From Streptomyces sp. F63 (GTDB lineage: Bacteria > Actinomycetota > Actinomycetes > Streptomycetales > Streptomycetaceae), in NCBI RefSeq assembly GCF_018070345.1, contig NZ_JAGPXX010000004.1, positions 62,001-126,000 of the forward strand: a stretch of 64,000 bases of DNA. The letters run 5' to 3'. The notes beneath the pieces are model-generated. The model did not search any database, had not been told where the DNA came from, and was given only the letters and a program-made list of their open reading frames with translations. Position numbers and translations under genes: made by a program. Shown here in pieces: positions 52,031 through 63,847 of this stretch (its first letter is position 1; each line of letters starts with the position of its first letter).

Positions 52031-53260
52031 GTGAGCAGCGACCCGTGGGGCCGCGTCGACGAGGCGGGGACCGTGTACGTGCGTACGGCCGAGGGCGAGA
52101 AAGTCGTCGGATCGTGGCAGGCCGGCTCTCCCGATGAGGCCCTTGCCTACTTCGAGCGCAAGTACGAAGGGCTGGTCGTCGAGATCGGCCTCCTCGAACG
52201 CCGGGTGCGGACCACCGATCTCTCGGCCAAGGACGCGATGACGGCCATCGGCCACATCCGGGAGCAGGTCGACCAGCACCACGCGGTGGGCGACCTCGAC
52301 GCCCTGCGGCAGCGGCTCGACAAGCTCGTCGAGGTCGTCGAGGCGCGGCGCGAGGAGCGCCGGGCGGCGAAGGCCCGGCAGTCCGACGAGGCGCGGCAGG
52401 CCAAGGAGAAGCTGGTCGCCGAGGCCGAGGAGCTGGCCGGCAGCGAGCAGTGGCGGTCGGCCGGCGAGCGGCTGCGCGCCCTGGTCGACACCTGGAAGGG
52501 GCTGCCCCGGCTCGACCGCAAGACGGACGACGAGCTGTGGCACCGCTTCTCCCACGCCCGTTCGGCCTTCTCCAAGCGGCGCAAGGCGCACTTCGCCGCG
52601 CTCGACGCGCAGCGGGAGGAGGCCCGCCAGGCCAAGGAGAAGCTGGTCGCCGAGGCCGAGTCGCTCTCCGGCTCCACGGACTGGGGTCCGACGGCCGCCC
52701 GGTACCGGGAGCTGATGTCCGCCTGGAAGGCGGCCGGCCGCGCCCAGCGGGAGGCGGAGGAGGACCTGTGGAGCCGCTTCCGCGGCGCGCAGGACGTCTT
52801 CTTCCAGGCCCGCTCCGAGGCGTTCTCGGAGCGCGACGCCGAGCAGCGGGAGAACCTGACCCGCAAGGAGGAGCTGGCGGCCGAGGCGGAGAAGCTGCTG
52901 CCGGTCACCGACCTCAAGGCGGCGCGGGCGGCCTTCCGTTCGGTCAACGAGCGGTGGGAGGCCATCGGCCATGTGCCGCGCGACGCCCGCCCGAGGATCG
53001 AGGGCCGGATGCACGCGGTCGAGCGCGCCATCCAGGAGGCCGAGGAAGCGGAGTGGCGGCGGACGAACCCGGAGGCGCGGGCCCGCGCCGAAGGGCTGAC
53101 CGGCCAGCTGCAGGCCGCCGTCGACAAGCTGCGCGGCCAGGTGGAGGCGGCCCGCGCCGCGGGCAACAACGCCAAGGCCGACAAGCTCACCAAGGAGCTG
53201 GAGGGCCGCCAGGCCCTGCTGGACCAGGCGCTCAAGGGCCTGCAGGAGTTCGGCGGCTGA
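52031..53260 (+). CDS. DUF349 coiled-coil protein
   Basis: A 409-residue protein from GTG 52031 (VSSDPWGRVDEAGTVYVR) with a strong GGAGGAGG site; an upstream GTG extension is not convincing. After an N-terminal small domain (to about 60), residues 70-130 are a charged coiled coil. Three DUF349 repeats follow, each with the pattern KLVAEAEELAGSEQWRSAG...W followed by DELWHRFSHARSAFSKRR. The first two repeats share the identical AKEKLVAEAE block. Another coiled coil (QAAVDKLRGQVEAARAAGNN) ends it. The family is thought to bind nucleic acid or ribosomes, but the function is unproven. It converges on relA, a conserved actinobacterial neighbour as I recall. Confidence 0.9.
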   Translation: MSSDPWGRVDEAGTVYVRTAEGEKVVGSWQAGSPDEALAYFERKYEGLVVEIGLLERRVRTTDLSAKDAMTAIGHIREQVDQHHAVGDLDALRQRLDKLVEVVEARREERRAAKARQSDEARQAKEKLVAEAEELAGSEQWRSAGERLRALVDTWKGLPRLDRKTDDELWHRFSHARSAFSKRRKAHFAALDAQREEARQAKEKLVAEAESLSGSTDWGPTAARYRELMSAWKAAGRAQREAEEDLWSRFRGAQDVFFQARSEAFSERDAEQRENLTRKEELAAEAEKLLPVTDLKAARAAFRSVNERWEAIGHVPRDARPRIEGRMHAVERAIQEAEEAEWRRTNPEARARAEGLTGQLQAAVDKLRGQVEAARAAGNNAKADKLTKELEGRQALLDQALKGLQEFGG

Positions 53261-53279
53261 CGGTCCGGACACGGACGCG

Positions 53280-53314
53280 GAACGGCCCCGGTGCACTGCG
53301 CACCGGGGCCGTTC
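53280..53314. terminator. bidirectional terminator between DUF349 gene and relA
   Basis: GAACGGCCCCGGTGC (53280-53294) and GCACCGGGGCCGTTC (53300-53314) form a perfect 15-bp stem with the loop ACTGC. It starts 19 bases after the DUF349 stop and lies 93 bases beyond the relA stop on the other strand, so it can serve both converging genes. Confidence 0.9.
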
Positions 53315-53407
53315 GCCGTTCGGCTGCCGCGTTCCGCCGCCGCGGTTCCCGTCCCGCCGGGCCGGCCCCGGCGGGCGGCTCACGGCGGGCGGCTCACGGC
53401 CGGCGGC

Positions 53408-55915
<2,508 letters not shown>

Positions 55916-56131
55916 GAGCACTCCTCAGGGGGTGGCCTCTCCCCGCGGGCAGCCGGGGAGACGGGTCCGGACTCCCGTGGAGATCCGGACATCCATGGTA
56001 TCGGCCCCGGGTGCATCAGCGCGGCCCGGCTCCCGCCGCGGCCCGTGAGGGGGCATGACGGAGACATGGCGGAGGGCGGACGCCCAGGTGACGCCCGCCC
56101 TCGGTCATGCTGTGATCCGCGTCTCAGCAGC

Positions 56132-56692
56132 TCAGACGGTGAGGATGATCTCCAGCGGGGCTCCGGAGAGGGCCTTCTCCAGCCGCTCCCGGCCGTCGAG
56201 GAAGCCCAGCTCCATGAGCATGGCCACCCCGGCGATGCCGGCTCCGGCCCGCCGGATGAGCGACAGGGAGGCCTCGGCGGTCCCGCCGGTGGCCAGCACG
56301 TCGTCGATCACCATCACGCGGTCGCCGGGCAGCAGGTCCTCGGCGTGGATCTCGATCTCGGCGCTGCCGTACTCCAGGTCGTACGCCTGGCCCAGCGTCG
56401 CCCCGGGCAGCTTGCCGGCCTTCCGGACGGGCACGAAGCCCAGCCCGGCACGGACGGCGGCGGGGGCGGCGAGGATGAACCCGCGCGCCTCCAGGCCCAC
56501 GACCTTGGTCGCACCGTGCCGCAGGCACAGCTCGGCGAGGGTGTCGGTGAGCGCTCCGAAGGCGGACGGGTCGGCCAGCAGCGGGGTGATGTCCTTGAAC
56601 GTCACTCCGGGCTTCGGGTGGTCCGGCACGTCCCGGATGCAGCCGAGGAGCCGGCTGCGCAGTTCCGCGGACACCGGGGTCGCGGCGGTCAC
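56132..56692 (-). CDS. apt: adenine phosphoribosyltransferase
   Basis: Salvages adenine with PRPP to AMP. The protein is 186 residues from GTG 56692 (VTAATPVSAELRSRLLGCIR), four bases after the secF stop. Family segments are RDVPDHPKPGVTFKDITPLL, VVGLEARGFILAAPAAV, PVRKAGKLPG and the PRPP-binding MVIDDVLATGGTAEA at about 127-141. Length is slightly above the usual 170-180. The secD-secF-apt-relA order is widespread in Gram-positive bacteria. Confidence 0.95.
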   Translation of the reverse strand: MTAATPVSAELRSRLLGCIRDVPDHPKPGVTFKDITPLLADPSAFGALTDTLAELCLRHGATKVVGLEARGFILAAPAAVRAGLGFVPVRKAGKLPGATLGQAYDLEYGSAEIEIHAEDLLPGDRVMVIDDVLATGGTAEASLSLIRRAGAGIAGVAMLMELGFLDGRERLEKALSGAPLEIILTV

Positions 56693-56696
56693 GCGA

Positions 56697-57875
56697 TCAC
56701 CTCCGCCTGCCGGACGCGCGGCCCCGGCCGCGGCCACCGCGGGCGGCGGGCGGGCGGGGAACCTCGGCCGGGGCACCGGCCGGGGCCGCGGCCCGCGGCT
56801 CCGGAGCGGCGCCGTCCTCGTCGTCGGGCGCGGTGTCCCAGTCCTCGTCCTCCCGGCCGGTCCCGTTCCCGGCGGAGCCGTCGCCGTCCTGTTCGCCGGC
56901 CGCCTCCCGCCGGGCGCGCTTGCCCAGGATGCGGCGGTCGTGGGCCTTCACGTCCGGCTGGCGCAGGCGCAGGTCCACGGAGACCGGGGTGGCGATCATG
57001 ATCGAGGAATACGTCCCCGCGGCGAGGCCGACGAAGAGGGACAGCGCGATGTCCTTCAGCATGCCGCCGCCGAGCAGGCCGCTGCCGATGAAGAGCAGCG
57101 CGGCCACCGGCAGCAGGGCCACCACCGAGGTGTTGACCGAGCGGACCACCGTGGCGTTGATGCCGAGGTTGGCCAGCTCCCCGTAGGTGTAGCGGGTCTG
57201 CTTGGTGTAGTTCTGGGTCTTCTCCTTGACCTTGTCGAAGACGACCACGGTGTCGTACAGCGAGTAGCCGAGGATCGTCAGCACGCCGACCACGGTGCCC
57301 GGGGTCACCTCGAAGCCGACGATCGCGTAGACCCCGACGGTGATGATCAGGTCGTGCAGCAGGGCGACGAGGGCCGCCACGGACATCCGCCATTCGAAGG
57401 CGATGGCGAGATAGACGCTCACCAGGATGAGGAAGACCACCAGGCCCTGCAGGGCCTTGGAGGTCATCTGCTCGCCCCAGCTCGGCCCCACCAGCTCGAC
57501 GTTGAGGTCCTGCGCCTTGATGCCGAGCTCCTCGGCGAGGGCTTCCCGGGTTTCGCCGGACTGCTCGGTGGTCAGCTCCGTGACCTGGATGCGGAGGGCT
57601 CCGCTGCCCAGCTCCTGGACCCGGGCGTCGCGCCCGGAGGCCTCACGGACCGTCTCCCGCGCCTGCTCTACGGAGATCGGGGCGGAGGGCTGGGTGGTGA
57701 AGACGGCGCCGCCCTGGAACTCGATGCCCAGGTACAGCCCGCGGACGCCCAGACCGGCGAGGGCCGTGATGAGGACGGCCAGCGTGATGCCGTACCAGAA
57801 CTTGCGCCGGCCGACGAAGTCGTAGCTCAACTCGCCGCGGTACAGCTTGCCACCGAGGGTGCCGAGTCGTGACAT
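56697..57875 (-). CDS. secF: protein translocase subunit SecF
   Basis: Partner of SecD in the proton-motive-force-driven late stage of Sec export. The protein is 392 residues from ATG 57875 with six membrane segments: one N-terminal (FWYGITLAVLITALAGLGVRGL), a periplasmic domain (GIEFQGGAVFTT) and five in the C-terminal half. SWGEQMTSKALQGLVVFLI, LHDLIITVGVYAIVGFEVTP and YSLYDTVVVFDKVKE are conserved. The last 110 residues form a charged, Pro/Ala-rich cytoplasmic tail longer than in E. coli. One base separates it from secD; apt follows after four bases. Confidence 0.95.
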   Translation of the reverse strand: MSRLGTLGGKLYRGELSYDFVGRRKFWYGITLAVLITALAGLGVRGLYLGIEFQGGAVFTTQPSAPISVEQARETVREASGRDARVQELGSGALRIQVTELTTEQSGETREALAEELGIKAQDLNVELVGPSWGEQMTSKALQGLVVFLILVSVYLAIAFEWRMSVAALVALLHDLIITVGVYAIVGFEVTPGTVVGVLTILGYSLYDTVVVFDKVKEKTQNYTKQTRYTYGELANLGINATVVRSVNTSVVALLPVAALLFIGSGLLGGGMLKDIALSLFVGLAAGTYSSIMIATPVSVDLRLRQPDVKAHDRRILGKRARREAAGEQDGDGSAGNGTGREDEDWDTAPDDEDGAAPEPRAAAPAGAPAEVPRPPAARGGRGRGRASGRRR

Positions 57876-57876
57876 C

Positions 57877-59661
57877 TCATGCCTCCTTCGGTTCGGTGGT
57901 GGCCACGGCCGGGCGGCGCCGCCCGCGCAGCGGCGGGCGGGCGCCCAGCCGTTTCGGGTCGAGGCCGGACTGGGGGTGCCCGCTGGTGAAGAACTTCCGG
58001 CCGGACAGGATCGTCATCAGCGGCTTGGTCAGGAAGAACACGATGGCGATGTCCACGGCCGTCGTCAGTCCCAGCACGAAGGCGAAGCCCTGCACCGTGC
58101 CGACCGAGACGATGAAGAGCACGACGGCGGCGATGATCGAGACGACGTCGGAGACGAGGATGGTCCGCCGGGCGCTCGGCCAGGCGCGGAAGAAGGCCGA
58201 CCGGACGGTGCGGCCCTCGCGGATCTCGTCCCTGATGCGTTCGAAGTAGACGATGAAGGAGTCCGCCGTGATGCCGATCGCCACGATGGCGCCGCAGACG
58301 GCCGGGAGGCTCAGCGCGAAGCCGATGGCCGGGCCGAGCAGCGTCATGATCACGTAGGTCAGGACGGCGGCGGCCACCAGGCTGGAGATCGCCACGAGAC
58401 CCAGGACCCGGTAGTAGAAGATCAGGTAGAGGACGACCAGGGCCAGTCCGATGGCTCCGGCGATCAGACCGGCCTGCAGCTGCTCGGAGCCGAGGGTGGG
58501 CGAGATCGTGGTCACGTTGCTCTCCTCGAAGGAGAGCGGCAGGGCGCCGTAGGAGAGGACGTTGGCCAGGTCCTCGGCGGACTGCTGGGTGAAACTGCCG
58601 GAGATCTCGGCGTTGCCGCCGCCGATGCGGGTGTCGACGGAGGGCGCGGAGACGACCTCGCCGTCCAGGACGATGGCGAACTGGTTCGGCTGCTGCTGCG
58701 AGATCCGCTCGGTGGCGTCCGCGAACTGCTCGGCACCCTTGCTGTTGAAGTCGAGGGTGACGACCCAGCCCTTGCCGGTCTGGGAGTCGAACAACGCCTT
58801 GGCACCGTCGACCTCCGTACCGGCGACGTCCGTCGGGCCAAGCGCGTACTTGGCGAGGCCCTCCTGGTCGCAGGCGACGGTGTTCTCACCGGGCTTGTCG
58901 CCCTCACCGGCCTTGGCGCGCTCCTCGGGCTTCGAGCAGTCCAGCTCGTCGAGCCGCTTCTGGAGCTCCGCGGGGATCCCGGACTGCGGCTCGGGGGCCT
59001 GGGGGGTCTCACTCGCGCCGGGGGTCTGCGTGGGCGCGGCCTCGGGCTTCTCCGAGGCGTCGGCGGCGAGCGCGCCGGTCAGGGCACGGCCCTGGGTGGT
59101 GGGGGAGGCGGAGGGCTGCCCGGACTCCGGGCTGTCCTTCTCGCCGGAGCCCCCGGGCTTCTCCCCGGCCTTGTCCTTGTCGTCCTTGTCGCCGTTCTTG
59201 CCCTCGCCCTCACCGGCCGAGGGGCTCCCGCTGGGCTCCGGGGCGGGCGCGCCCTGCGCGACCCCCAGGACCGGGCGGAACTGCAGCTGGGCGGTCGTGC
59301 CGACCTGCTCCCGCGCCTGCTTCTCGTCGGTGCCCTTGGGGAGGTTGACGATGATGTTGCGGTCGCCCTGCGTCGTCACCTCGGCCTCGGTGACGCCCAG
59401 CCCGTTGACACGGCGGTCGATGATGCCGACTGCCGTGTTCATGTTCGTCGGGTTGATCGCGTTCTGCTCACCCGGCTGGTTCTTGGCGGTGAGCGTGATG
59501 GTCGTCCCGCCCGCGAGGTCGATTCCCAGCCGCGGCGTGGTGTGCCCGGAGAGGAACATCCCCCCGGTCAGCGCCACCACGGCGATCAGGAACAGGACCA
59601 GGGTGCGCCCCGGCCTGCCCTGGGCCCCCGAGGGGCGCCGGCCCTTCTTCGGTGCTGCCAC
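57877..59661 (-). CDS. secD: protein translocase subunit SecD with low-complexity insertion
   Basis: The larger SecDF subunit. The protein is 594 residues from GTG 59661 (VAAPKKGRRPSGAQ); the longer upstream frame is not SecD-like. The first membrane segment is at 20-38, then GIDLAGGTTITLTA. The periplasmic domain is interrupted at about 138-228 by a Gly/Ser/Pro/Glu/Asp-rich stretch, probably an exposed linker. Conserved QSAEDLANVLSYGALP, the start of the helical half LGSEQLQAGLIAGAIGLALV, and IAIGITADSFIVYFERIRDE follow, and six membrane segments are predicted in total. The yajC-secD-secF order is preserved. Confidence 0.94.
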   Translation of the reverse strand: MAAPKKGRRPSGAQGRPGRTLVLFLIAVVALTGGMFLSGHTTPRLGIDLAGGTTITLTAKNQPGEQNAINPTNMNTAVGIIDRRVNGLGVTEAEVTTQGDRNIIVNLPKGTDEKQAREQVGTTAQLQFRPVLGVAQGAPAPEPSGSPSAGEGEGKNGDKDDKDKAGEKPGGSGEKDSPESGQPSASPTTQGRALTGALAADASEKPEAAPTQTPGASETPQAPEPQSGIPAELQKRLDELDCSKPEERAKAGEGDKPGENTVACDQEGLAKYALGPTDVAGTEVDGAKALFDSQTGKGWVVTLDFNSKGAEQFADATERISQQQPNQFAIVLDGEVVSAPSVDTRIGGGNAEISGSFTQQSAEDLANVLSYGALPLSFEESNVTTISPTLGSEQLQAGLIAGAIGLALVVLYLIFYYRVLGLVAISSLVAAAVLTYVIMTLLGPAIGFALSLPAVCGAIVAIGITADSFIVYFERIRDEIREGRTVRSAFFRAWPSARRTILVSDVVSIIAAVVLFIVSVGTVQGFAFVLGLTTAVDIAIVFFLTKPLMTILSGRKFFTSGHPQSGLDPKRLGARPPLRGRRRPAVATTEPKEA

Positions 59662-59850
59662 CTTCTCGATTCTCCCTGTCCAACCGCACCGCATCGGTCG
59701 TGAGCGGGCGGCCACGAAGTGTAATGGAGGACGGTGCTCCGGTGCTCCGCGGGTGCGGACGTCCGGCGGGCGGTCCCGCGCCGTGCGGCGGAGCCGTGTC
59801 CCGGTCTCGGACGACGGCACCCGGCACGGGCGCACGGCCCGGGGTCGTGC

Positions 59851-60312
59851 CTACTTCGCGTCGGTGCCGCCGTCGTCCTTCTTGTCGGCCTCGCCGCCCT
59901 CGGCGGCGCCGTCCTTGCCGAGGTCGACCGCGGGCTCCTCACCGGCCGCCGGGCGGTCCTCCGCGGTCAGCGAGGACGCGTCGTCCGGAACGACCGCGGT
60001 GCCGGACGCGAGCTCTCCGCCGTCGGGCTCGGCGCCGTGCACGATGCGGTTGTACTCCGCGTCCTCGAGGACCGCGGCGACGGCGTTCTTGGCGTAGACG
60101 GCGTGGACCCCGGGAGCGACCTCCAGGAGGACCGTGTCGTCGCCGACCTCCTTGACGGTCGCGTACATGCCCCCGATCGTGCGGATACCGGTGCCCGGCT
60201 GCATCTGGTCGCGCATCTCGGCGGCCTGCTGCTGCTTCTTCTTCGCCGAGCGGGTCATGAGGACCATGGCCCCGATGAGCACGATGAAGGGGAGGAGAGT
60301 GACGATATTCAC
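59851..60312 (-). CDS. yajC: preprotein translocase accessory subunit YajC
   Basis: A small membrane protein that associates with SecDF. The protein is 153 residues from GTG 60312 (VNIVTLLPFIVLIGAMVLM), chosen because the membrane helix must be N-terminal; upstream codons add an unlikely Arg/Pro extension. The helix is followed by the typical RSAKKKQQQAAEMRDQMQPG and TIGGMYATVKEVGDDTVLLEV. The last 60 residues are an acidic tail (EGGEADKKDDGGTDAK). It lies between ruvB and secD, the usual position. Confidence 0.94.
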   Translation of the reverse strand: MNIVTLLPFIVLIGAMVLMTRSAKKKQQQAAEMRDQMQPGTGIRTIGGMYATVKEVGDDTVLLEVAPGVHAVYAKNAVAAVLEDAEYNRIVHGAEPDGGELASGTAVVPDDASSLTAEDRPAAGEEPAVDLGKDGAAEGGEADKKDDGGTDAK

Positions 60313-60477
60313 GGGACGGGGTTTCCTTCGCACGACCGCAGGGGATGCGGCCTGGTATTCGGGGGTGGGTGTGCCATCCGTCAGGGATGGCATCGGCGGA
60401 GTCTAAGCGAGTTCGCGCCGATGGAACAACGCCCAGCATGGCACCGGGGTTCCGGGGCGGGCGAGGGGACCGCGCCG

Positions 60478-61557
60478 TCAGCCCCCGAAGAGTCCCTGCT
60501 GCCCCCCGGAGCCGTCCGTGCTCTGCGGCGGCCGCAGCCCCAGGTGCTCCCACGCCGCCGGGGTGGCGACCCGGCCGCGGGGGGTGCGGGCCAGCAGCCC
60601 CTCCCGGACCAGGAAGGGCTCGGCCACCTCCTCGACCGTCTCGCGCTCCTCGCCCACCGCGACGGAGAGCGTGGACAGGCCGACCGGTCCGCCGCCGAAC
60701 AGCTTGAGCAGTGCGCCGAGCACGGCGCGGTCCAGCCGGTCCAGGCCCCGGCCGTCCACCTCGTAGACGCCGAGGGCGGTCTCCGCGACGCCGCGGGTGA
60801 CCACCCCGTCCGCCTTGACCTGGGCGTAGTCCCGGACGCGGCGGAGCAGCCGGTTGGCGATCCGCGGTGTGCCGCGGGAGCGGCCGGCGATCTCCGCGGC
60901 GCCGTCGGGCTCGATCTCGACGTCCAGCAGGCGGGCGGAGCGGTGCAGCACCCGCTCCAGCTCGGCGGGCTCGTAGAAGTCCATGTGCCCGGTGAAGCCG
61001 AAGCGGTCGCGCAGCGGGGGCGGCAGCAGTCCGGCCCGGGTGGTGGCACCCACCAGGGTGAAGGGCGGGAGTTCCAGGGGGATGGCGGTGGCGCCGGGGC
61101 CCTTGCCCACGACCACGTCGACCCGGAAGTCCTCCATCGCCATGTAGAGCATCTCCTCGGCGGGCCGGGACATCCGGTGGATCTCGTCGAGGAAGAGGAC
61201 CTCTCCCTCGGCGAGGGAGGAGAGGATCGCGGCGAGGTCGCCGGCGTGCTGGATGGCGGGGCCGGAGGTGATGCGGATCGGGGCGCCCATCTCCGCCGCG
61301 ATGATCATCGAGAGGGTCGTCTTGCCGAGGCCGGGGGCGCCGGAGAGCAGGACGTGGTCGGCGGTGGCGCCGCGCTGGCGGGCGGCGCGCAGGACCAGGT
61401 CGAGCTGTTCGCGGACCCGCTCCTGGCCGACGAACTCACCGAGGTTCTTCGGGCGCAGCGCCGCCTCGACGGCCTGGTCCTCGCCGGCGGCGCCGGCGTC
61501 CACCAGCCGCTCCCCGGTCTCGGCCGCGGTGCCGGTGGGGGTGTCGTCCCAGTTCAT
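60478..61557 (-). CDS. ruvB: Holliday junction branch migration ATPase RuvB
   Basis: Hexameric AAA+ motor of the RuvAB branch-migration complex. The protein is 359 residues from ATG 61557 ([15 protein letters not shown]), with GAGAGA upstream. Walker [10 protein letters not shown] is at 73-81, Walker [19 protein letters not shown] follows, then sensor 1 [19 protein letters not shown] and the winged-helix C-terminal domain ([24 protein letters not shown]). It lies 71 bases after the ruvA stop; 165 bases follow before yajC. Complete and normal in length. Confidence 0.96.
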   Translation of the reverse strand: MNWDDTPTGTAAETGERLVDAGAAGEDQAVEAALRPKNLGEFVGQERVREQLDLVLRAARQRGATADHVLLSGAPGLGKTTLSMIIAAEMGAPIRITSGPAIQHAGDLAAILSSLAEGEVLFLDEIHRMSRPAEEMLYMAMEDFRVDVVVGKGPGATAIPLELPPFTLVGATTRAGLLPPPLRDRFGFTGHMDFYEPAELERVLHRSARLLDVEIEPDGAAEIAGRSRGTPRIANRLLRRVRDYAQVKADGVVTRGVAETALGVYEVDGRGLDRLDRAVLGALLKLFGGGPVGLSTLSVAVGEERETVEEVAEPFLVREGLLARTPRGRVATPAAWEHLGLRPPQSTDGSGGQQGLFGG

Positions 61558-61628
61558 GGTCTCTCTCAGCTCGGCGGGTTCCGGGGGCCGGGTCGGGCTC
61601 ACGGGTTCCGGTTCCGGCCCGGCCCGGG

Positions 61629-62252
61629 TCAGCGGGTGCGGTTCAGGGTCTGCAGGGCGGCGCGCAGCAACTGCGGCACGGGCGGGGTGCCGCCCGCGGC
61701 AAGGGCCTCCTCGGCCTGGGGACCGACGGCGGCCACGGCCTCCTCGGCCTCGCGGGGCGCGTAGCCGAGGCCGATCAGCGCGGCGTGCAGCTGCTCGCTC
61801 CAGGCGGCCGGCCCGGCCGCCCTCGCCCGTGCGGCGGTGCCCGTGCCCAGGGGTTCGCCGAGCCGGTCCCTGAGTTCCAGGAGCAGCTTCTGTGCGCCCT
61901 TCTTCCCGATGCCCGGTACGGCCGTGAGGGCCTTCTCGTCCCCGGTGGCGACCGCCGTCCGCAGGGCGTCGGGGCTGTGCACGGCGAGCATGGCCTGCGC
62001 CAGCCGGGGGCCGACGCCGCTGGCGGTCTGGAGCAGCTCGAACACCTGCCGCTCGTCCTCATCGGCGAAGCCGTAGAGGGTGAGGGAGTCCTCGCGGACC
62101 ACCAGGGAGGTGGCGAGCCGGGCCGGTTCGCCGGGGCGCAGCCCGGAGAGGGTGTCCGGGGTGCACTGGACGGCGATGCCGATGCCGCCGACCTCGACGA
62201 CGGCGCTGTCCGGGGCGATCGCGGCGACGGGGCCGCTGACGAAGGCGATCAC
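61629..62252 (-). CDS. ruvA: Holliday junction DNA-binding protein RuvA
   Basis: Tetrameric junction binder that loads RuvB. The protein is 207 residues from GTG 62252 ([25 protein letters not shown]). It has an N-terminal OB fold, two helix-hairpin-helix motifs ([42 protein letters not shown]), a variable Ala-rich linker and the RuvB-binding domain III ([19 protein letters not shown]). The GTGA start overlaps the ruvC stop by four bases, so ruvC and ruvA are translationally coupled. Confidence 0.96.
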   Translation of the reverse strand: MIAFVSGPVAAIAPDSAVVEVGGIGIAVQCTPDTLSGLRPGEPARLATSLVVREDSLTLYGFADEDERQVFELLQTASGVGPRLAQAMLAVHSPDALRTAVATGDEKALTAVPGIGKKGAQKLLLELRDRLGEPLGTGTAARARAAGPAAWSEQLHAALIGLGYAPREAEEAVAAVGPQAEEALAAGGTPPVPQLLRAALQTLNRTR

Positions 62253-62932
62253 GATGGTCCCTCTCCGGGGGTGTTCTCGGGCCGCGCGGCGGCGGGGCTC
62301 GCGGCGGGCCGCGCGGGGGCGGCCGCGGAGGACGGGGCCGGGGCGGGGACGCCCGCCGGGCGCGCGGCGCGGGAGGCGGCCGGTCCGCGGCCGGGCCCGG
62401 GGCGGAGCGCCGCGTGCCGGGCGCGGGCGCGGGTCTGTGCCTGCTGGAGGCGGTTCGTGGCGGGTGCGCGCCAGATGTGGCAGATGGCGAGCGCGAGGGC
62501 ATCGGCCGCGTCGGCCGGCCTGGGCGGGGCGCTCAGCCGCAGCAGGCGGGTGACCATCGCGCCGACCTGCGCCTTGTCGGCCCGGCCGCTGCCGGTGACG
62601 GCGGCCTTGACCTCGCTGGGGGTGTGCAGCGCGACGGGCAGGCCCCGGCGGGCCGCGCAGAGCATCGCGACGGCGGCGGCCTGGGCGGTGCCCATGACCG
62701 TACGGACGTTGTGCTGGCTGAACACCCGTTCCACGGCGACGCAGTCGGGGCGGTGCTCGTCCAGCCACTGCTCGATGCCCCGTTCGACGAGGACCAGCCG
62801 GTCGGGGACGTCGGCGTCGGCGGGGGTGCGGACCACTCCGGCACCGAGCATCGTCAGCGGGCGTCCGGCCACGCCGTCGACGACGCCGACACCGCACCGG
62901 GTCAGCCCCGGGTCCACGCCCAGTACGCGCAC
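62249..62932 (-). CDS. ruvC: Holliday junction resolvase RuvC
   Basis: Cuts four-way DNA junctions with RuvAB. The protein is 227 residues from the start at 62932 ([20 protein letters not shown]), an RNase H fold. The first catalytic Asp is in GVDPGLT, the Glu in [21 protein letters not shown], and the C-terminal acidic pair lies in [15 protein letters not shown]. The final 65 residues are a Pro/Ala/Arg-rich extension beyond the usual 160-190 residue length. It heads ruvC-ruvA-ruvB-yajC-secD-secF and follows yebC after a terminator hairpin. Confidence 0.95.
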   Translation of the reverse strand: MRVLGVDPGLTRCGVGVVDGVAGRPLTMLGAGVVRTPADADVPDRLVLVERGIEQWLDEHRPDCVAVERVFSQHNVRTVMGTAQAAAVAMLCAARRGLPVALHTPSEVKAAVTGSGRADKAQVGAMVTRLLRLSAPPRPADAADALALAICHIWRAPATNRLQQAQTRARARHAALRPGPGRGPAASRAARPAGVPAPAPSSAAAPARPAASPAAARPENTPGEGPS

Positions 62933-62997
62933 GCGGTGCCCCTCCCCTCGCTTCGGTCAGGTGTTCCTGCAGGCTATCGGCTGCCGCTGACAGCGCG

Positions 62998-63029
62998 ACG
63001 GGCCGACGGGGGGTGTCCCGTCGGCCCGT
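62998..63029 (-). terminator. hairpin between yebC and ruvC
   Basis: ACGGGCCGACGGG (62998-63010) and CCCGTCGGCCCGT (63017-63029) form a perfect 13-bp stem with a six-base loop, 12 bases after the yebC stop and 65 bases before ruvC. It suggests that ruvC has its own promoter. Confidence 0.8.
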
Positions 63030-63041
63030 GGCTGCTGCGGA

Positions 63042-63803
63042 TCAGGCCTCGACCTTCGCCATGACCTCGTCCGGGACGTCGAAGTTCGCGAAGACGTTCT
63101 GCACGTCGTCGCTGTCGTCGAGCGCGTCGATCAGCTTGAAGATCTTCCGCGCGCCCTCCTCGTCCAGCTGCACCTGCATGGTGGGGACGAAGCTGGCCTC
63201 GGCCGAGTCGTAGTCGATGCCCGCGTCGACGAGCGCCGAGCGGACCGCGACGAGGTCGGTGGCCTCGCTGATGACCTCGAAGGACTCACCGAGGTCGTTG
63301 ACCTCCTCCGCGCCCGCTTCGAGGACGGCGCCGAGGACGTCGTCCTCCGTCAGCTCGCCGTCCTCGCCCTTGGGGACGAGGACGACGCCCTTGCGGTTGA
63401 AGAGGTACGCCACGGAGCCGGGGTCCGCCATGGAACCGCCGTTGCGGGTCATCGCCACCCGGACGTCCGAGGCGGCGCGGTTGCGGTTGTCGGTGAGGCA
63501 CTCGATGAGCACCGCGACACCGTTCGGCCCGTATCCCTCGTACATGATGGTCTGGTAGTCGGCGCCGCCGGCCTCCAGGCCCGCGCCGCGCTTGACGGCG
63601 CTCTCGATGTTCTTGTTGGGAACCGAGCTCTTCTTCGCCTTCTGGATGGCGTCGTAGAGCGTGGGGTTGCCGTCCGGGTCACCGCCCCCCGTACGGGCCG
63701 CGACCTCGATGTTCTTGATCAGCTTGGCGAAGAGCTTGCCGCGCTTGGCATCGATCACGGCCTTCTTGTGCTTGGTGGTTGCCCACTTGGAGTGGCCGGA
63801 CAC
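63042..63803 (-). CDS. yebC: YebC/PmpR family regulatory protein
   Basis: The 253-residue protein starts at GTG 63803 ([22 protein letters not shown]), the invariant family N-terminus. Family segments are [72 protein letters not shown] and [17 protein letters not shown] [20 protein letters not shown]. These are three-domain proteins, described as transcription regulators in some bacteria and more recently as translation factors that relieve stalling. It lies between pdxT and ruvC, the common actinobacterial order. Confidence 0.95.
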   Translation of the reverse strand: MSGHSKWATTKHKKAVIDAKRGKLFAKLIKNIEVAARTGGGDPDGNPTLYDAIQKAKKSSVPNKNIESAVKRGAGLEAGGADYQTIMYEGYGPNGVAVLIECLTDNRNRAASDVRVAMTRNGGSMADPGSVAYLFNRKGVVLVPKGEDGELTEDDVLGAVLEAGAEEVNDLGESFEVISEATDLVAVRSALVDAGIDYDSAEASFVPTMQVQLDEEGARKIFKLIDALDDSDDVQNVFANFDVPDEVMAKVEA

Positions 63804-63847
63804 AGCCTCGCTCCTTCAACGACCCGACGAATACGAACTCCGCGATC

